Below the pieces are notes generated by a model. It did not search any database and had not been told where the DNA came from. It saw only the letters and a list, made by a program, of their open reading frames with translations. A stretch of 64,000 nt of DNA, taken from the NCBI RefSeq assembly GCF_003367355.1, contig NZ_CP031413.1:682001-746000 (forward strand). The letters run 5' to 3'. The first letter of the stretch is position 1. Every line of letters starts with the position of its first letter. The position numbers and the translations under genes were made by a program. Shown piece by piece: positions 18,839 through 28,955 of the stretch. Source of the stretch: Lysobacter sp. TY2-98. GTDB taxonomy: Bacteria > Pseudomonadota > Gammaproteobacteria > Xanthomonadales > Xanthomonadaceae.

Positions 18839-20881
18839 TCAGTCCTCCTCGACTTTCGGCTTGAAGCTGTCCGCGAGCTTCTGCTGCACGTTCGCCGGCA
18901 CCGGCTCGTAGTGGCTGAAGTCCATCGAGTAACGCCCGCGACCGGCAGTGATCGATTTCAGCTCCGCCGCGAAGCCGTCGAGCTCCGACAGCGGCACCTG
19001 CGCCTTGACGATCACCTCGCCGCGCGTGCTGTCGGTGCCGAGGATGCGCGCGCGTTTGCCAGCGAGATTGCCGCTGACGTCGCCCATGTTCGTCTCGGGG
19101 GCGACGACTTCCAGGTCGACGATCGGCTCCAGCACCTGCGGTTTCGCTTTCAGCACCGCGTCGACGAACGCGCGCTTGCCGGCGGTGACGAACGCGACTT
19201 CCTTGCTGTCGACCGGATGGTGCTTGCCGTCATAAACCACCACACGCACGTCCTGCAGCGGATAGCCGGCGAGTGCGCCGGCCGCGAGCGCCTGCCGCAC
19301 GCCTTTTTCGACGGCGGGAATGAACTGGCCGGGGATCGTGCCGCCCTTCACCTCGTCGGCGAATTCGAAACCGGTGCCGCGATCAAGTGGTTCGATGCGC
19401 AGGAACACCTCGCCGAACTGGCCCGCGCCGCCGGTCTGCTTCTTGTGGCGGTGATGGCCTTCCGCGCGCGCCGACACGGTCTCGCGGTACGCGATGCGCG
19501 GCGGGTGCGACTTCACTTCGACGCCGTACCGCTCCTTCAGGCGATCGAGGTTGATGCGCAGGTGCAGGTCGGACAGCCCGCGCACGATGGTCTCGTTGGT
19601 CTCGGTGCTGTGTTCGACCTGGAAGCAGGGGTCTTCTTCCGCCAGCTTGTGCAGTGCGGTCGCGAGTTTCTGCTCGTGGCCCTTGCTGGCGGCATCGACG
19701 GCGAGACCGAACATCGGCTTGGGAAAATCCAGCGGCGCGAGGTGGATCTGATCCTCGTCGTGGCTGTCGTGCAGCACGGCATCGAAGTGCAGTTCGTCGA
19801 CCTTCGCGATCGCCGCGATGTCGCCGGGAATCGCCTGATCGACCTCGACATGATCCTTGCCGCGCAGCTTGAACAGATGGCCGACCTTGAACGGCTTCTT
19901 GCCATCGTCGACGAACAGCTGCGTGTCTTTCTTTACTGTTCCCTGGTAGATGCGGAACACGCCGAGCTTGCCCACGAACGGGTCATTGATGATCTTGAAC
20001 ACGTCGGCGATGACGTGCGCTTTCGGATCGGGCTTCGCTTCGATGCGCTGTGCGTCCGCACCGCTGCCTTTGACGAACGCCGGCGGGTTCGCTTCGCCCG
20101 GATGCGGGAACAGACGTTCGGCGACGTCGAGCAGTTCGCGCACGCCGGCACCGCTGCGTGCGGAGCAGAACAGGACCGGCACGAGGTGGCCTTCGCGAAG
20201 GCATTGCTCGAACGCGTCGTGCAGCTCGTCACCGGACAGGCCCTCCTCGCCGAGATCGAGGTAGTGCTCCATCACCGTCTCGTTGATCTCCACCACCTGG
20301 TCGATGATCTTCTGGTGCCAGTCGGCGACCGGCCCGAGATCGCTGTCGCCCGTGTTCGATCCGAAGCAATCGACTACCGACGTGCCGCCGTTCGCCGGCA
20401 AATTGATCGGCAGGCATTCGGGGCCAAACGTCTCGCGGAGTTCGTCGAGCAGGGCACTGCAGTCGCCACCGTGATCGATCTTGTTGACGACGATCGCGCG
20501 GCAGAGCTTGCGGCCTTTCCCGTACTCCATCATGCGACGGGCGCCGTATTCGACGCCCGCATCGCATGCCACGACGATCGCGGCGGTTTCCACCGCCGCA
20601 AGTGAAGCCAGGGCAGGGCCGCGGAAATCCGGGTAACCGGGTGTGTCGATGAGGTTGACGTGGATGCCGGCGTGATCGGTGCTGGCGATGCCGACATCGA
20701 GCGAATGGCCGCGTTGTTTCTCGACCGGGTCGAAATCCGACACCGTGCTGCCGCGCTCGATGCTGCCTGCCGCCTGGATCGCGCCGCCGGCATGCAGCAG
20801 GGCTTCGAAAAGCGTGGTCTTGCCGGCGCCGGGGTGGCCTGCCAGGGCCACGTTGCGGATCTGTTCTGTGCTGTAAGCCAT
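18839..20881 (-). CDS. Elongation factor G-like GTPase (FusA2 type)
   Basis: A 680-residue translational GTPase paralogous to EF-G. The GTP-binding motifs are G1 GHPGAGKT (about 15-22), G3 DTPGYPDF and G4 NKIDHGG. Domains II to V follow, with the domain IV/V segment around IPAVEKGVRQAL and the C-terminal SMDFSHYEPVP. In switch I the EF-G sequence RGIT is replaced by RGHS, typical of the FusA2/EF-G-like branch. It lies outside any str operon, so it is not the main elongation factor. FusA2 proteins have uncertain roles, with weak or ribosome-dependent GTPase activity and no proven translocation. It is convergent with the glycine-zipper gene. Confidence 0.9.
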   Translation of the reverse strand: MAYSTEQIRNVALAGHPGAGKTTLFEALLHAGGAIQAAGSIERGSTVSDFDPVEKQRGHSLDVGIASTDHAGIHVNLIDTPGYPDFRGPALASLAAVETAAIVVACDAGVEYGARRMMEYGKGRKLCRAIVVNKIDHGGDCSALLDELRETFGPECLPINLPANGGTSVVDCFGSNTGDSDLGPVADWHQKIIDQVVEINETVMEHYLDLGEEGLSGDELHDAFEQCLREGHLVPVLFCSARSGAGVRELLDVAERLFPHPGEANPPAFVKGSGADAQRIEAKPDPKAHVIADVFKIINDPFVGKLGVFRIYQGTVKKDTQLFVDDGKKPFKVGHLFKLRGKDHVEVDQAIPGDIAAIAKVDELHFDAVLHDSHDEDQIHLAPLDFPKPMFGLAVDAASKGHEQKLATALHKLAEEDPCFQVEHSTETNETIVRGLSDLHLRINLDRLKERYGVEVKSHPPRIAYRETVSARAEGHHRHKKQTGGAGQFGEVFLRIEPLDRGTGFEFADEVKGGTIPGQFIPAVEKGVRQALAAGALAGYPLQDVRVVVYDGKHHPVDSKEVAFVTAGKRAFVDAVLKAKPQVLEPIVDLEVVAPETNMGDVSGNLAGKRARILGTDSTRGEVIVKAQVPLSELDGFAAELKSITAGRGRYSMDFSHYEPVPANVQQKLADSFKPKVEED

Positions 20882-21168
20882 GTCGGAAGCTCCTGTGGGG
20901 GAAGGGAGCAGCCGTCGGGCGGGGCGTCGATGTCGGCGTCATGTCCGGCCGCAACGCGGGCCGCGAAGCGGTCCGGCGTGCGCCGTCATGGCTGTCCGCG
21001 CAGCGCGCCTTCGCAGTGCGAGGCGGGCCGTCATGGCGGGGCTGGGGTCACCATAGCGCGGGGGAACCGAGGCGTCGCGTTGCGTTGCACAAGCGACGAC
21101 GGATGGCGCTCACGGCGGTTTAGCGCGCCACCCGTAAGGTGCGGACTCCCTGTTCACGAGACGACCCG

Positions 21169-21600
21169 ATGGCCATCACCCGTCATGCCACCGCGCGCTG
21201 GGAAGGCGACCTCAAGTCCGGCGTCGGCCGGCTCAACACGCCGCAGAGCGGGCTGTTCCAGGACACGCGCTACGGCTTCAACACCCGCTTCGGCGACGAG
21301 AAGGGCGCGAATCCGGAGGAACTGATCGCCGCCGCACACGCCAGCTGCTTCGCGATGGCGCTGTCGGCCAAGCTCACCGAGGCCGGCCACCCGCCGACCT
21401 TCATCGAGTCGCGCGCGAACGTCGAGCTGTCGATGGACGGCGGCCCGCATATCACCGGCGTGAAGTTGAGTGTGCGCGGCGAGGCGCCCGGGCTGTCGCA
21501 GGACGAGTTTGCGCGCTACGCCGAGGACGCCAAGGCGAACTGCCCGATCTCGAAGGTGCTGGCGGCGGTGCCGATCTCGCTCGAAGTGCAGTCGGCCTGA
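21169..21600 (+). CDS. osmC: OsmC-type organic hydroperoxide reductase
   Basis: A 143-residue thiol peroxidase detoxifying organic hydroperoxides. The two redox cysteines are in HASCFAMAL (about 60-68) and ANCPISKVL (about 124-132). The OsmC rather than Ohr identity is supported by the EELIAAAHASCF block and the overall length. The ATG at 21169 is chosen because the conserved region starts directly there. The 287-nt stretch before it (20882-21168) shows no further gene or clear signal. It is convergent with the first PhzF-type gene. Confidence 0.9.
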   Translation: MAITRHATARWEGDLKSGVGRLNTPQSGLFQDTRYGFNTRFGDEKGANPEELIAAAHASCFAMALSAKLTEAGHPPTFIESRANVELSMDGGPHITGVKLSVRGEAPGLSQDEFARYAEDAKANCPISKVLAAVPISLEVQSA

Positions 21601-21631
21601 GCGCTGCGCGCCACCGCGCATCGGCGTCGCG

Positions 21632-22507
21632 TCACCAGTCGATGGTGCCGGTGACGACGGTGCGCACGTGGCCGCCGGACCAGACGTCCCCGGCTTCGTC
21701 GACGTGCAGCTGCAGGCGGGCGTCGAAGCCGACCTCGCGGCCCTGGCTGACGACGTAGCGACCATCGCGACCGGGTAGGCGATCGTTCTGCGCGAGCCAC
21801 GCGGCGAGCGTGGCGTTCGCCGCGCCGGACGCGGCATCTTCGAACTGCGAGGTGGAACCCACGAAGGCGCGAACCACGAGGTCGTAATCCGCGGCTTCAT
21901 CCGCCTTCGCGAATGCACACACGCCCATGCTTTCGGTGCGCGTGGCGAGCTGCGAAATGGCGCCCCATGCCGGTTCCAGCCCGCGTAACGCGGCCTCGCT
22001 TTCCAGTTCGACCAGCCACCAGCGACGCCCGCCGTCCATCAGCGCCGCTGGCAACGCGCCCAGGCGCATGCCGGCGATGGCGCGGACGATGCGTGCGTCG
22101 TTCGCCGCCACCTGTTCGACGAGCCGCGCGCGCGGCGTGCGCACGGCGATCGTGCGCGAGGCCCCTTCGCCGTCGACCCGCAGCGGCAGCAGGCCGGCGA
22201 TGCCTTCCTGCACCAGCACGCCGTCGCGCGGCGTCGCCAGGCCGGAATTCAGCACCACGGCCGCGGTGCCGACGCTCGGATGTCCCGCGAACGGCACTTC
22301 GCGACGCGGGCTGAAGATGCGGATGCGATAGCTCGCCTCGGGCGACGTCGGCGGAAACACGAACGTGGTTTCCGGCAGCCGGGTCCAGCGCGCGATCGCC
22401 TGCATCGTCGCATCGTCGAGACCATCGGCATCCGGAATGACGGCCAGCGGATTACCGGCGCCAGGGCGGTCAGCGAACACGTCGAGCTGTACGTAATGTC
22501 GTTTCAT
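21632..22507 (-). CDS. PhzF-family isomerase, copy 1
   Basis: A 291-residue enzyme of the PhzF/diaminopimelate-epimerase-like fold. It begins with the family signature QLDVFADRPGAGNPLAV. The catalytic glutamate equivalent to PhzF E45 is retained as E46 (LPETTF). The second-half GAANATLAAWL and GREVGFDARL blocks are also present. PhzF isomerises an aminated shikimate-type intermediate in phenazine synthesis, but no other phz gene is nearby, and most PhzF homologues have unknown substrates. The start is 22507. It lies 17 nt downstream of a paralogue on the same strand. Confidence 0.88.
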   Translation of the reverse strand: MKRHYVQLDVFADRPGAGNPLAVIPDADGLDDATMQAIARWTRLPETTFVFPPTSPEASYRIRIFSPRREVPFAGHPSVGTAAVVLNSGLATPRDGVLVQEGIAGLLPLRVDGEGASRTIAVRTPRARLVEQVAANDARIVRAIAGMRLGALPAALMDGGRRWWLVELESEAALRGLEPAWGAISQLATRTESMGVCAFAKADEAADYDLVVRAFVGSTSQFEDAASGAANATLAAWLAQNDRLPGRDGRYVVSQGREVGFDARLQLHVDEAGDVWSGGHVRTVVTGTIDW

Positions 22508-22524
22508 GGGCTCAAGGAGACCGC

Positions 22525-23385
22525 TCACCACGTGACGGTGCCGCGCACCACGGCCTGCACGCGACCGCCGATCCAGACCTCGCCATCGGTGTCGACCTGC
22601 ACTTCGACGCAGCCGTCGCGACCGACTTCGCGGCCCTGGCTGGCGACGTAGCGACCGCCATGCGCGACGCGGCCGGCTTCGGCCAGCGCTGCGCCGATCG
22701 CCGCGTTGGCGCTGCCGGTCACCGGATCCTCGGGAATGCCGTCGGCCGGGCAGAACGCACGGACCACCACGTCGTAATCGCCGCCGGCGTCGGCCTTCGC
22801 GAACACGGCGAGGCCGACCGCGGCGTCCGCGGTCAGCGCGGTGATTGCCGCGAGGTCCGGCGCCAGGCCGCGCACGGCGGGCTCATCGGCCAGCTCCACC
22901 ACCCACCAGCCCGGACCATTCGTCCACAGCGCGGCGGGCAAGGCGCCGCGCGCGACATCCGGCAGCGCGGCGGCGAGTCGCGCCGGCGCATCGGCCGGCG
23001 ACACGACGCGACGGGCCCGCGGTGCACGCACGCGGATGGCGCGTTCGGTGGTCACGTCAACCGGCAGCCGTCCGGCCGCGCAGTCCTGCACCAGCGAGGT
23101 GGCGTGGATCGGCACGAGCCCGCTCTCGATCGCGGCCCACGCCGCGCCCACGCTCGGATGCCCGGCGAACGGCAGCTCCTGCCGGGGCGTGAAGATGCGC
23201 ACGCGGTAGTCCGCGCCTTCGCCGGGCGGGAGCAGGAAGATCGTCTCGGACAGGTTGGTCCAGTTCGCGAAGGCCTGCATCGCGGCGGTGTCGAGGCCCT
23301 CGGCGTCGATGACGACGGCGAGCGGATTGCCGGCGCCGGGGCGATCGGCGAAGACGTCGAGCTGCAGAAAGCGGCGCTGCGTCAT
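22525..23385 (-). CDS. PhzF-family isomerase, copy 2
   Basis: A 286-residue paralogue of the neighbouring PhzF-type protein, with the same opening QLDVFADRPGAGNPLAV and catalytic glutamate E47 (LSETIF). It also has the SVGAAW/GHPSVG loop and the C-terminal GREVGRDGCVEVQV block. The start at 23385 is chosen by homology to copy 1; an upstream in-frame extension has no conserved sequence. The two copies form a tandem pair, likely one transcript and likely an old duplication given many substitutions. The substrate is unknown. The 5' end faces lysAC across a 164-nt divergent region. Confidence 0.88.
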   Translation of the reverse strand: MTQRRFLQLDVFADRPGAGNPLAVVIDAEGLDTAAMQAFANWTNLSETIFLLPPGEGADYRVRIFTPRQELPFAGHPSVGAAWAAIESGLVPIHATSLVQDCAAGRLPVDVTTERAIRVRAPRARRVVSPADAPARLAAALPDVARGALPAALWTNGPGWWVVELADEPAVRGLAPDLAAITALTADAAVGLAVFAKADAGGDYDVVVRAFCPADGIPEDPVTGSANAAIGAALAEAGRVAHGGRYVASQGREVGRDGCVEVQVDTDGEVWIGGRVQAVVRGTVTW

Positions 23386-23549
23386 GGGAAGCGTGACGGG
23401 CGTGGTGGGGAGGCGCATTGTGGCCGGCCGCGCGCGGCCCGTCATCGAATAAAATCGCGCGCTCTCATGAGCATGCGTCATTCGCCCCCGGCGAGGTCGC
23501 GTGCTCCGATTCCCGCTCCGCGGCGCCCGCCGCACCTCCAGGAAACCTC

Positions 23550-26144
23550 GTGACCGCTTCGACGCGCTGGGTCGTACTCAAGTTCGGGGGCACTTCGGTG
23601 TCGCGCCGGACCCGTTGGGACACCATCGGACGACTCGCGGGCAAACGTGCGAAAGACGAGAACGCGCGCGTGCTGGTGGTGGTGTCGGCGCTGTCCGGCG
23701 TGACGAACGAGCTGCAGGCGATCGCGAATGCGGGCGCGGGCGAGGTGACGGACGCGAAGGTGGCCGCGCTGATCGCGCGTCACCGGGAGTTCGCGGCCGA
23801 ACTCGATCTCGACGCGGACGCGGTGCTCGGCGAACGTCTCGCGGCGCTGCAGGCGCTCGCGCGCGATCCGCGTGCGACGGCCCGCGCGCTCGACTGGCAG
23901 GCCGAGGTGCTGGGGCAGGGCGAGCTGCTGTCGTCCACGCTCGGTGTTGCGTACCTGAAGTCGCAGGGTCTCGACATCGGCTGGTGCGACGCGCGCCAGT
24001 GGCTCAACGCCGTCGCGCTGCCGAACCAGAGCGATTGGGCTGGCCGCCTCTCAGTCAATTGCCACCACCGCACCGACGCCGAGTTCGCTGCACGTTTCAC
24101 CACGCAGCCGTCGACGATCGTTCTCACGCAGGGTTTCATCGCGCGTCATGACGATGGCGGTACGGCGATCCTCGGCCGCGGCGGTTCCGACACGTCCGCT
24201 GCGTACTTTGGTGCGCTGCTCGGCGCGGCACGCGTCGAGATCTGGACTGACGTCCCCGGCATGTTCAGCGCCAACCCACGCGAAGTGCCGGACGCACGCC
24301 TGCTCGCACGCCTTGACTACGCCGAAGCGCAGGAAATCGCGACCACCGGCGCGAAGGTGCTGCATCCGCGCTCGATCGGCCCGTGTCGCGATGCGAATGT
24401 CGCGATGGCGATCCTCGATACCGAACGCCCCGATCTTCCCGGCACGCGCATCGACGCGACCGCAGCGACGGTCCCGGGCGTCAAGGCGATCAGCCGACGC
24501 AACGGCATCGTGCTGGTGTCGATGGAGTCGGTGGGCATGTGGCAGCAGGTCGGCTTCCTCGCCGACGTGTTCGAGCGATTCAAGAAGCACGGCCTGTCGA
24601 TCGACCTGATCGGTTCGTCGGAAACGAACGTGACGGTGTCGCTCGATCCGAGCGAGAACCTCGTCACCACGAACGTCTTGAGCGCGTTGAGCGAAGACCT
24701 GGCCGAGGTCTGTCGCGTCAAGGTGATCGCACCGTGCGCGGCGATCACGCTGGTCGGCCGCGGCATGCGCTCGCTCCTGCACAAGCTGTCGGACGTGTGG
24801 GCGACGTTCGGTCGCGAGCGCGTGCACCTGATCTCGCAGTCGTCGAACGATCTCAACCTGACGTTCGTCGTCGACGAGGCCGACGCGGAAGGCCTGCTGC
24901 CGACGCTGCATGCTGAGCTGGTGCGCGGCGGTGCGATGCCGGTGCTGGACGAGAGCGTGTTCGGCCCCGCGTGGCGCGATGTCGTGCACGGCCGTCCGGC
25001 ACGTGCAACACCGTGGTGGGTCACGCGTCGCGATGCGTTGCTCAAGCGCGCGGAGGCCGGCACACCGCGTTACGTCTATCACCTGCCCACGGTGCGCGAA
25101 CGTGCGCGTTCGCTGCTCGCTGGCAACGTCGTCGACTGCGGCTTCTACGCGCTCAAGGCGAATTCGCATCCGGCGATCCTCAAGGCGCTCGAAGCGGAGG
25201 GTTTCGGCTTCGAGTGCGTGTCGATGGCGGAAGTCGACCACGTACGCACGACGCTGCCGTCGCTCGATCCGGCGCGCATCCTTTTCACGCCGAGCTTCGC
25301 GCCGCGTCGCGAATACGAGGCGGCGTTCGCAGCCGGCATCAATGTCACGCTCGACAGCATCGAACTGCTGCAGCGTTGGCCGGACATCGTGCGCGGTCGC
25401 ACCGCGTGGTTACGTCTGGATCTCGGCCACGGCGACGGACACCACGAAAAGGTGCGCACCGGTGGCGCCGAAGCGAAGTTCGGCCTTCCGATCGCACGTT
25501 TCGACGCCTTCATGCGCGAAGCGCGCGCGCTTGGCCTGCGCATCAGTGGCCTGCACGCGCACCTCGGCAGCGGCATCGACGATCCGGCGCACTGGCGCGA
25601 GGTCTACGGCACGCTCGCGGCGCTCGCCGATGCGAGTGAAACGGTCGATACGATCGACATCGGCGGCGGTTTCCCCGTGCCGTACACGCCGGATGCCCGT
25701 CCGTTCGATCTCGACGCGTGGCGTGCCGGCGTTCGCGATATCAAGACGGCGTATCCGCGTTGTCGTGTCGCGATCGAGCCGGGCCGTTTCTTGGTCGCCG
25801 AAGCCGGCGCGCTGCTGTTGCACGTCACGCAGGTGATCGAGAAGGACGGCATCCGCCGCATCGGTCTCGACGCCGGCATGAATGCGCTCGCGCGGCCCGC
25901 GATGTACGACGCCTACCACGGCATCCACAACCTCACGCGCATCGACGACACGTCACTCGACACGTTCGACGTGGTCGGCCCGATCTGCGAAAGCGGCGAC
26001 GTGCTCGGTCGCGGCCGGCGCATGCCGTCGACGACGGTCGAGGACGATGTCGTGCTCATTGCCGACGCCGGCGCCTACGGCATGGCGATGGCGAACACCT
26101 ACAACCTGCGGCCGCTGCCGGCCGAGGACATTCTCGATGACTGA
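23550..26144 (+). CDS. Bifunctional aspartate kinase / diaminopimelate decarboxylase
   Basis: An 864-residue fusion of the first and last enzymes of lysine synthesis. The N-terminal half is an aspartokinase (about 1-300, starting VLKFGGTSV, with GRGGSDTSA), followed by two ACT regulatory domains (about 305-470). The C-terminal half (about 485-864) is a PLP-dependent decarboxylase with the PLP lysine K536 in YALKANSHP, the HLGSGID loop and CESGDVLGRGR. The GTG at 23550 has AGGAA 8 nt upstream. Such fusions are known in Xanthomonas and Xylella. Joining the ends of the pathway may couple feedback control by lysine to both. It overlaps murL by 8 nt. Confidence 0.95.
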   Translation: MTASTRWVVLKFGGTSVSRRTRWDTIGRLAGKRAKDENARVLVVVSALSGVTNELQAIANAGAGEVTDAKVAALIARHREFAAELDLDADAVLGERLAALQALARDPRATARALDWQAEVLGQGELLSSTLGVAYLKSQGLDIGWCDARQWLNAVALPNQSDWAGRLSVNCHHRTDAEFAARFTTQPSTIVLTQGFIARHDDGGTAILGRGGSDTSAAYFGALLGAARVEIWTDVPGMFSANPREVPDARLLARLDYAEAQEIATTGAKVLHPRSIGPCRDANVAMAILDTERPDLPGTRIDATAATVPGVKAISRRNGIVLVSMESVGMWQQVGFLADVFERFKKHGLSIDLIGSSETNVTVSLDPSENLVTTNVLSALSEDLAEVCRVKVIAPCAAITLVGRGMRSLLHKLSDVWATFGRERVHLISQSSNDLNLTFVVDEADAEGLLPTLHAELVRGGAMPVLDESVFGPAWRDVVHGRPARATPWWVTRRDALLKRAEAGTPRYVYHLPTVRERARSLLAGNVVDCGFYALKANSHPAILKALEAEGFGFECVSMAEVDHVRTTLPSLDPARILFTPSFAPRREYEAAFAAGINVTLDSIELLQRWPDIVRGRTAWLRLDLGHGDGHHEKVRTGGAEAKFGLPIARFDAFMREARALGLRISGLHAHLGSGIDDPAHWREVYGTLAALADASETVDTIDIGGGFPVPYTPDARPFDLDAWRAGVRDIKTAYPRCRVAIEPGRFLVAEAGALLLHVTQVIEKDGIRRIGLDAGMNALARPAMYDAYHGIHNLTRIDDTSLDTFDVVGPICESGDVLGRGRRMPSTTVEDDVVLIADAGAYGMAMANTYNLRPLPAEDILDD

Positions 26145-27495
26145 TTGGCGCTTCTCGCGCGACGCGATCCAGGCCTTTCGCTTCGTCCGCTGTGATTTCG
26201 ACGCGGCGACGGGCGTGGCCCGGCTCGTCTATGCCTTCGACGACGGCCCGGAGCTGGTCGAAACCGTCACGATTCCGGGCGCGCCGTTCGCGCTGGATGC
26301 GGCGCGCGCCGAAGCTGTGCAGCGTGCACTTCGTTTGCTGCATCTCATCGCCGGCGTCAGCTATTACAAGGCGGCGGTGCCGAAGACGATCCGCATCGAC
26401 GGCTATGCCATCGATGCGGCCACGGCGTCGCTGCTGACCGAGGTTTACGAGAACGGTCTCGGCGAGTTCGCGTATCGCAACGGCCTGCATCTGCGCGGCA
26501 CGATCCGGTTTCCCTCGGTCGATGCGTCGACGAACGCGGCTCCTGCGCTCGGCCTGCGCGAACACGCGCTGACCGCGATCGGCGGTGGCAAGGACTCGCT
26601 GGTGAGCATCGAATCGCTGCGCATCGCAGGCGTTGACCAGACGGTGACCTGGATCGGTGGCTCGCAGCTCATCGCCGCCTGCGCCGAACGCACCGGCCTG
26701 CCGACACTTAACATCGGCCGCCAGCTCGCGCCCCAGCTGTTCGAGTACAACCGCAGCGGCGCGTGGAACGGCCACATCCCGGTGACGGCGGTGAACTCGG
26801 CGATCCTCGCGCTCGCCGCACTCGTGCTCGGCGTCGCCCAGGTCGTGTTCTCGAACGAGCGCTCGGCCAGCTACGGCTCGATGATCGAGGGCACGGGTGA
26901 GGTCAACCATCAGTGGTCGAAGGGCTGGCAGTTCGAACGCGACTTCGCGGCGCACCTGCGTTCGCATGTGGCGGCCGACCTTCGCTACTACTCGCTGCTG
27001 CGTCCGTTGAGCGAGCTCGCGGTCGCGCGCCAGTTCGCGAAGTCCGATCGCTACGACCAGCATTTCTCCAGCTGCAACCGCAACTTCCACATCCTCGGCG
27101 AGCGCCCGGCGCAACGCTGGTGCGGCATCTGCCCGAAGTGCCACTTCGTCTTTCTCGCGCTCGCGCCGTTCATGAGCAAGCCACGGCTGGTCGGCATCTT
27201 CGGGCGCAACCTGTTAGACGAGCCGTCGCAGACGGGCGGTTTCGACGCGCTGCTCGAATACCGCGACCACAAGCCGTTCGAGTGCGTCGGCGAAGGACAG
27301 GAATCGCGGGCCGCGATGGCCGCGCTCGCACAGCGCCCCGAATGGCGCGAGGACGCGATCGTCGAACGTTTCGACCGGGAGATCCTGCCGCAGCTCGCTG
27401 ACGTTCCCGCAGTCGATTCGTTGCTGACCATCGACGGCGAGCACGGCATTCCCGACACGCTCTGGGCCCGCCTGCGTGCGCATTTCGCAGCTTGA
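26137..27495 (+). CDS. murL: UDP-MurNAc-L-Ala-L-Glu epimerase
   Basis: A 452-residue enzyme of the MurL family, described in Xanthomonas oryzae. It converts the terminal L-glutamate of UDP-MurNAc-L-Ala-L-Glu to D-glutamate. This replaces the usual glutamate racemase route in peptidoglycan synthesis. Visible features are the [13 protein letters not shown] nucleotide-binding-like loop (about 149-161), [13 protein letters not shown], and a cysteine cluster SSCNRNF...[11 protein letters not shown] (about 311-345) that looks metal-binding. It overlaps lysAC by 8 nt and murD2 by 20 nt, so the three are translationally coupled. The identification rests on family resemblance plus the MurD2 neighbour. 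Confidence 0.9.
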   Translation: MTDWRFSRDAIQAFRFVRCDFDAATGVARLVYAFDDGPELVETVTIPGAPFALDAARAEAVQRALRLLHLIAGVSYYKAAVPKTIRIDGYAIDAATASLLTEVYENGLGEFAYRNGLHLRGTIRFPSVDASTNAAPALGLREHALTAIGGGKDSLVSIESLRIAGVDQTVTWIGGSQLIAACAERTGLPTLNIGRQLAPQLFEYNRSGAWNGHIPVTAVNSAILALAALVLGVAQVVFSNERSASYGSMIEGTGEVNHQWSKGWQFERDFAAHLRSHVAADLRYYSLLRPLSELAVARQFAKSDRYDQHFSSCNRNFHILGERPAQRWCGICPKCHFVFLALAPFMSKPRLVGIFGRNLLDEPSQTGGFDALLEYRDHKPFECVGEGQESRAAMAALAQRPEWREDAIVERFDREILPQLADVPAVDSLLTIDGEHGIPDTLWARLRAHFAA

Positions 27496-28894
27496 CGGCC
27501 AGCGCGTCGCGCTCTGGGGTTGGGGCCGCGAAGGCCGCGCGGCCTATTGCGCGATTCGCTCGCGACTGCCCGCGCTTCCATTGACGCTGTTCTGCTCGGC
27601 CGATGAAGCGATTGATGCGGCATCGCTCGGTGATTCGAATCTGGCGGTGTCGACGACAGTCGATGGCGATGCACTCTCCAATTTCGACATCGTCGTGAAG
27701 TCGCCGGGCATCAGCCCGTATGGCGAGGCGGCGTCGCAGGCGGCGTCTGCGGGCGTGCGGCTCATCGGCGGCACGTCGCTGTGGTTCGGCGAACACGCGG
27801 GCGACGACGGAGTGGTCGCGAATACCGTGTGCGTGACGGGCACCAAAGGCAAGAGCACGACCACCTCGCTGCTCGCCCACCTGCTGCGCAGTGCAAGTCG
27901 GCGCACGGCGCTCGCCGGCAACATCGGTCTGCCGCTGCTCGAGGCGCTGGATCCACGGCCCGCGCCGGACACCTGGGCGATCGAACTGTCGAGCTATCAG
28001 ACGGGCGATGTCGCCGCGAGCGGCGCGCGACCTGCCGTCGCTGTCGTGCTCAACATTTTTCCTGAGCACCTCGACTGGCACGGCTCGCACGCGCGCTACG
28101 TCGACGACAAGCTGCGGCTCGTCACCGGTGCGCATCCGCGCATCGCGGTGCTCAACGCGGCGGATCCCATTCTCTCCACGTTGAATCTGCCCGACGACGT
28201 CGCCGTGCGCTGGTTCGGCGACGCGCGCGGCTGGCATCTGCGCGAGGACATGCTGTATCGCGGCGACGAGCCGGTCATGGATACGCGTGGCCTGCCGCTG
28301 CCGGGCCGCCACAACCGCGGCAACCTGGCGGCGGTGCTGACTGCGATCGAGGCACTCGGCATCGACGCGCGACCGCTGGCGAAGGCCGCGTTCGACTTCA
28401 AGCCGCTCCCGCATCGCCTGCAGACGCTCGGCGAGCGCGAGGGTGTCACCTACGTCAATGACTCGATCAGCACGACGCCGCACGCGACATTGGCGGCGCT
28501 CGACTGTTTCGCGGATCGCGATGTCGCGGTGCTGGTTGGCGGCCACGATCGCGGCCTCGACTGGTCGGACTTCGCCGCTGCGATGCGAACGCGCGCGCCG
28601 AAGGCGATCGTCACGATGGGTGCGAATGGTCCGCGCATCCATGCGCTGCTCGCGCCCGTTGCGGCAGAAGCGGGCTTCGATCTGAGTGAAGCGTCCGATC
28701 TTCGCGGCGCGATGACGCGTGCGCGCGAGGCGCTGCAGCGCGCGGGCGCGACGTCGCCCGTCGTTCTGCTGTCGCCCGGTGCGCCGAGCTTCGGCGTCTG
28801 GCGCGACTACGTCGACCGCGGTCGCGACTTCGCGCGTCGCGCGGGTTTCGACCCGGAAAGCATCAGCGCGATCCCGGGCATCGGCATCATCTGA
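27476..28894 (+). CDS. murD2: UDP-N-acetylmuramoyl-L-alanine--L-glutamate ligase
   Basis: A 472-residue Mur ligase that adds L-glutamate, not D-glutamate, to UDP-MurNAc-L-Ala. It has the Mur ligase three-domain layout: N-terminal Rossmann-like ([12 protein letters not shown]), ATP-binding P-loop [13 protein letters not shown] (about 121-133), and C-terminal domain starting near FKPLPHRLQ with [17 protein letters not shown]. It starts with GTG at 27476 within the end of murL. The specificity for L-Glu is inferred from pairing with murL, as established in Xanthomonas. A standard murD is probably encoded elsewhere or absent; the window does not show one. Confidence 0.9.
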   Translation: MRISQLDGQRVALWGWGREGRAAYCAIRSRLPALPLTLFCSADEAIDAASLGDSNLAVSTTVDGDALSNFDIVVKSPGISPYGEAASQAASAGVRLIGGTSLWFGEHAGDDGVVANTVCVTGTKGKSTTTSLLAHLLRSASRRTALAGNIGLPLLEALDPRPAPDTWAIELSSYQTGDVAASGARPAVAVVLNIFPEHLDWHGSHARYVDDKLRLVTGAHPRIAVLNAADPILSTLNLPDDVAVRWFGDARGWHLREDMLYRGDEPVMDTRGLPLPGRHNRGNLAAVLTAIEALGIDARPLAKAAFDFKPLPHRLQTLGEREGVTYVNDSISTTPHATLAALDCFADRDVAVLVGGHDRGLDWSDFAAAMRTRAPKAIVTMGANGPRIHALLAPVAAEAGFDLSEASDLRGAMTRAREALQRAGATSPVVLLSPGAPSFGVWRDYVDRGRDFARRAGFDPESISAIPGIGII

Positions 28895-28955
28895 GCCTCC
28901 ACCCGCTTTGATCGCGGGACGCGCTACGCTCGGCCGTCCCCAGCCGGAGGCTCCC

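Noticed and set aside
18911..20605. A 564-codon plus-strand frame opposite the EF-G-like gene
   Set aside because: The minus-strand GTPase motifs are complete; the plus-strand translation has no domain.
20882..21168. A possible small gene or RNA in the longest intergenic stretch
   Set aside because: Short frames there have no ribosome-binding site, no conserved motif and only GC-driven composition; no strong hairpin or promoter was seen.
21632..23385. The PhzF pair as part of a phenazine cluster
   Set aside because: No phzA/B/D/E/G or other aromatic biosynthesis genes lie around it; most PhzF homologues are not phenazine enzymes.
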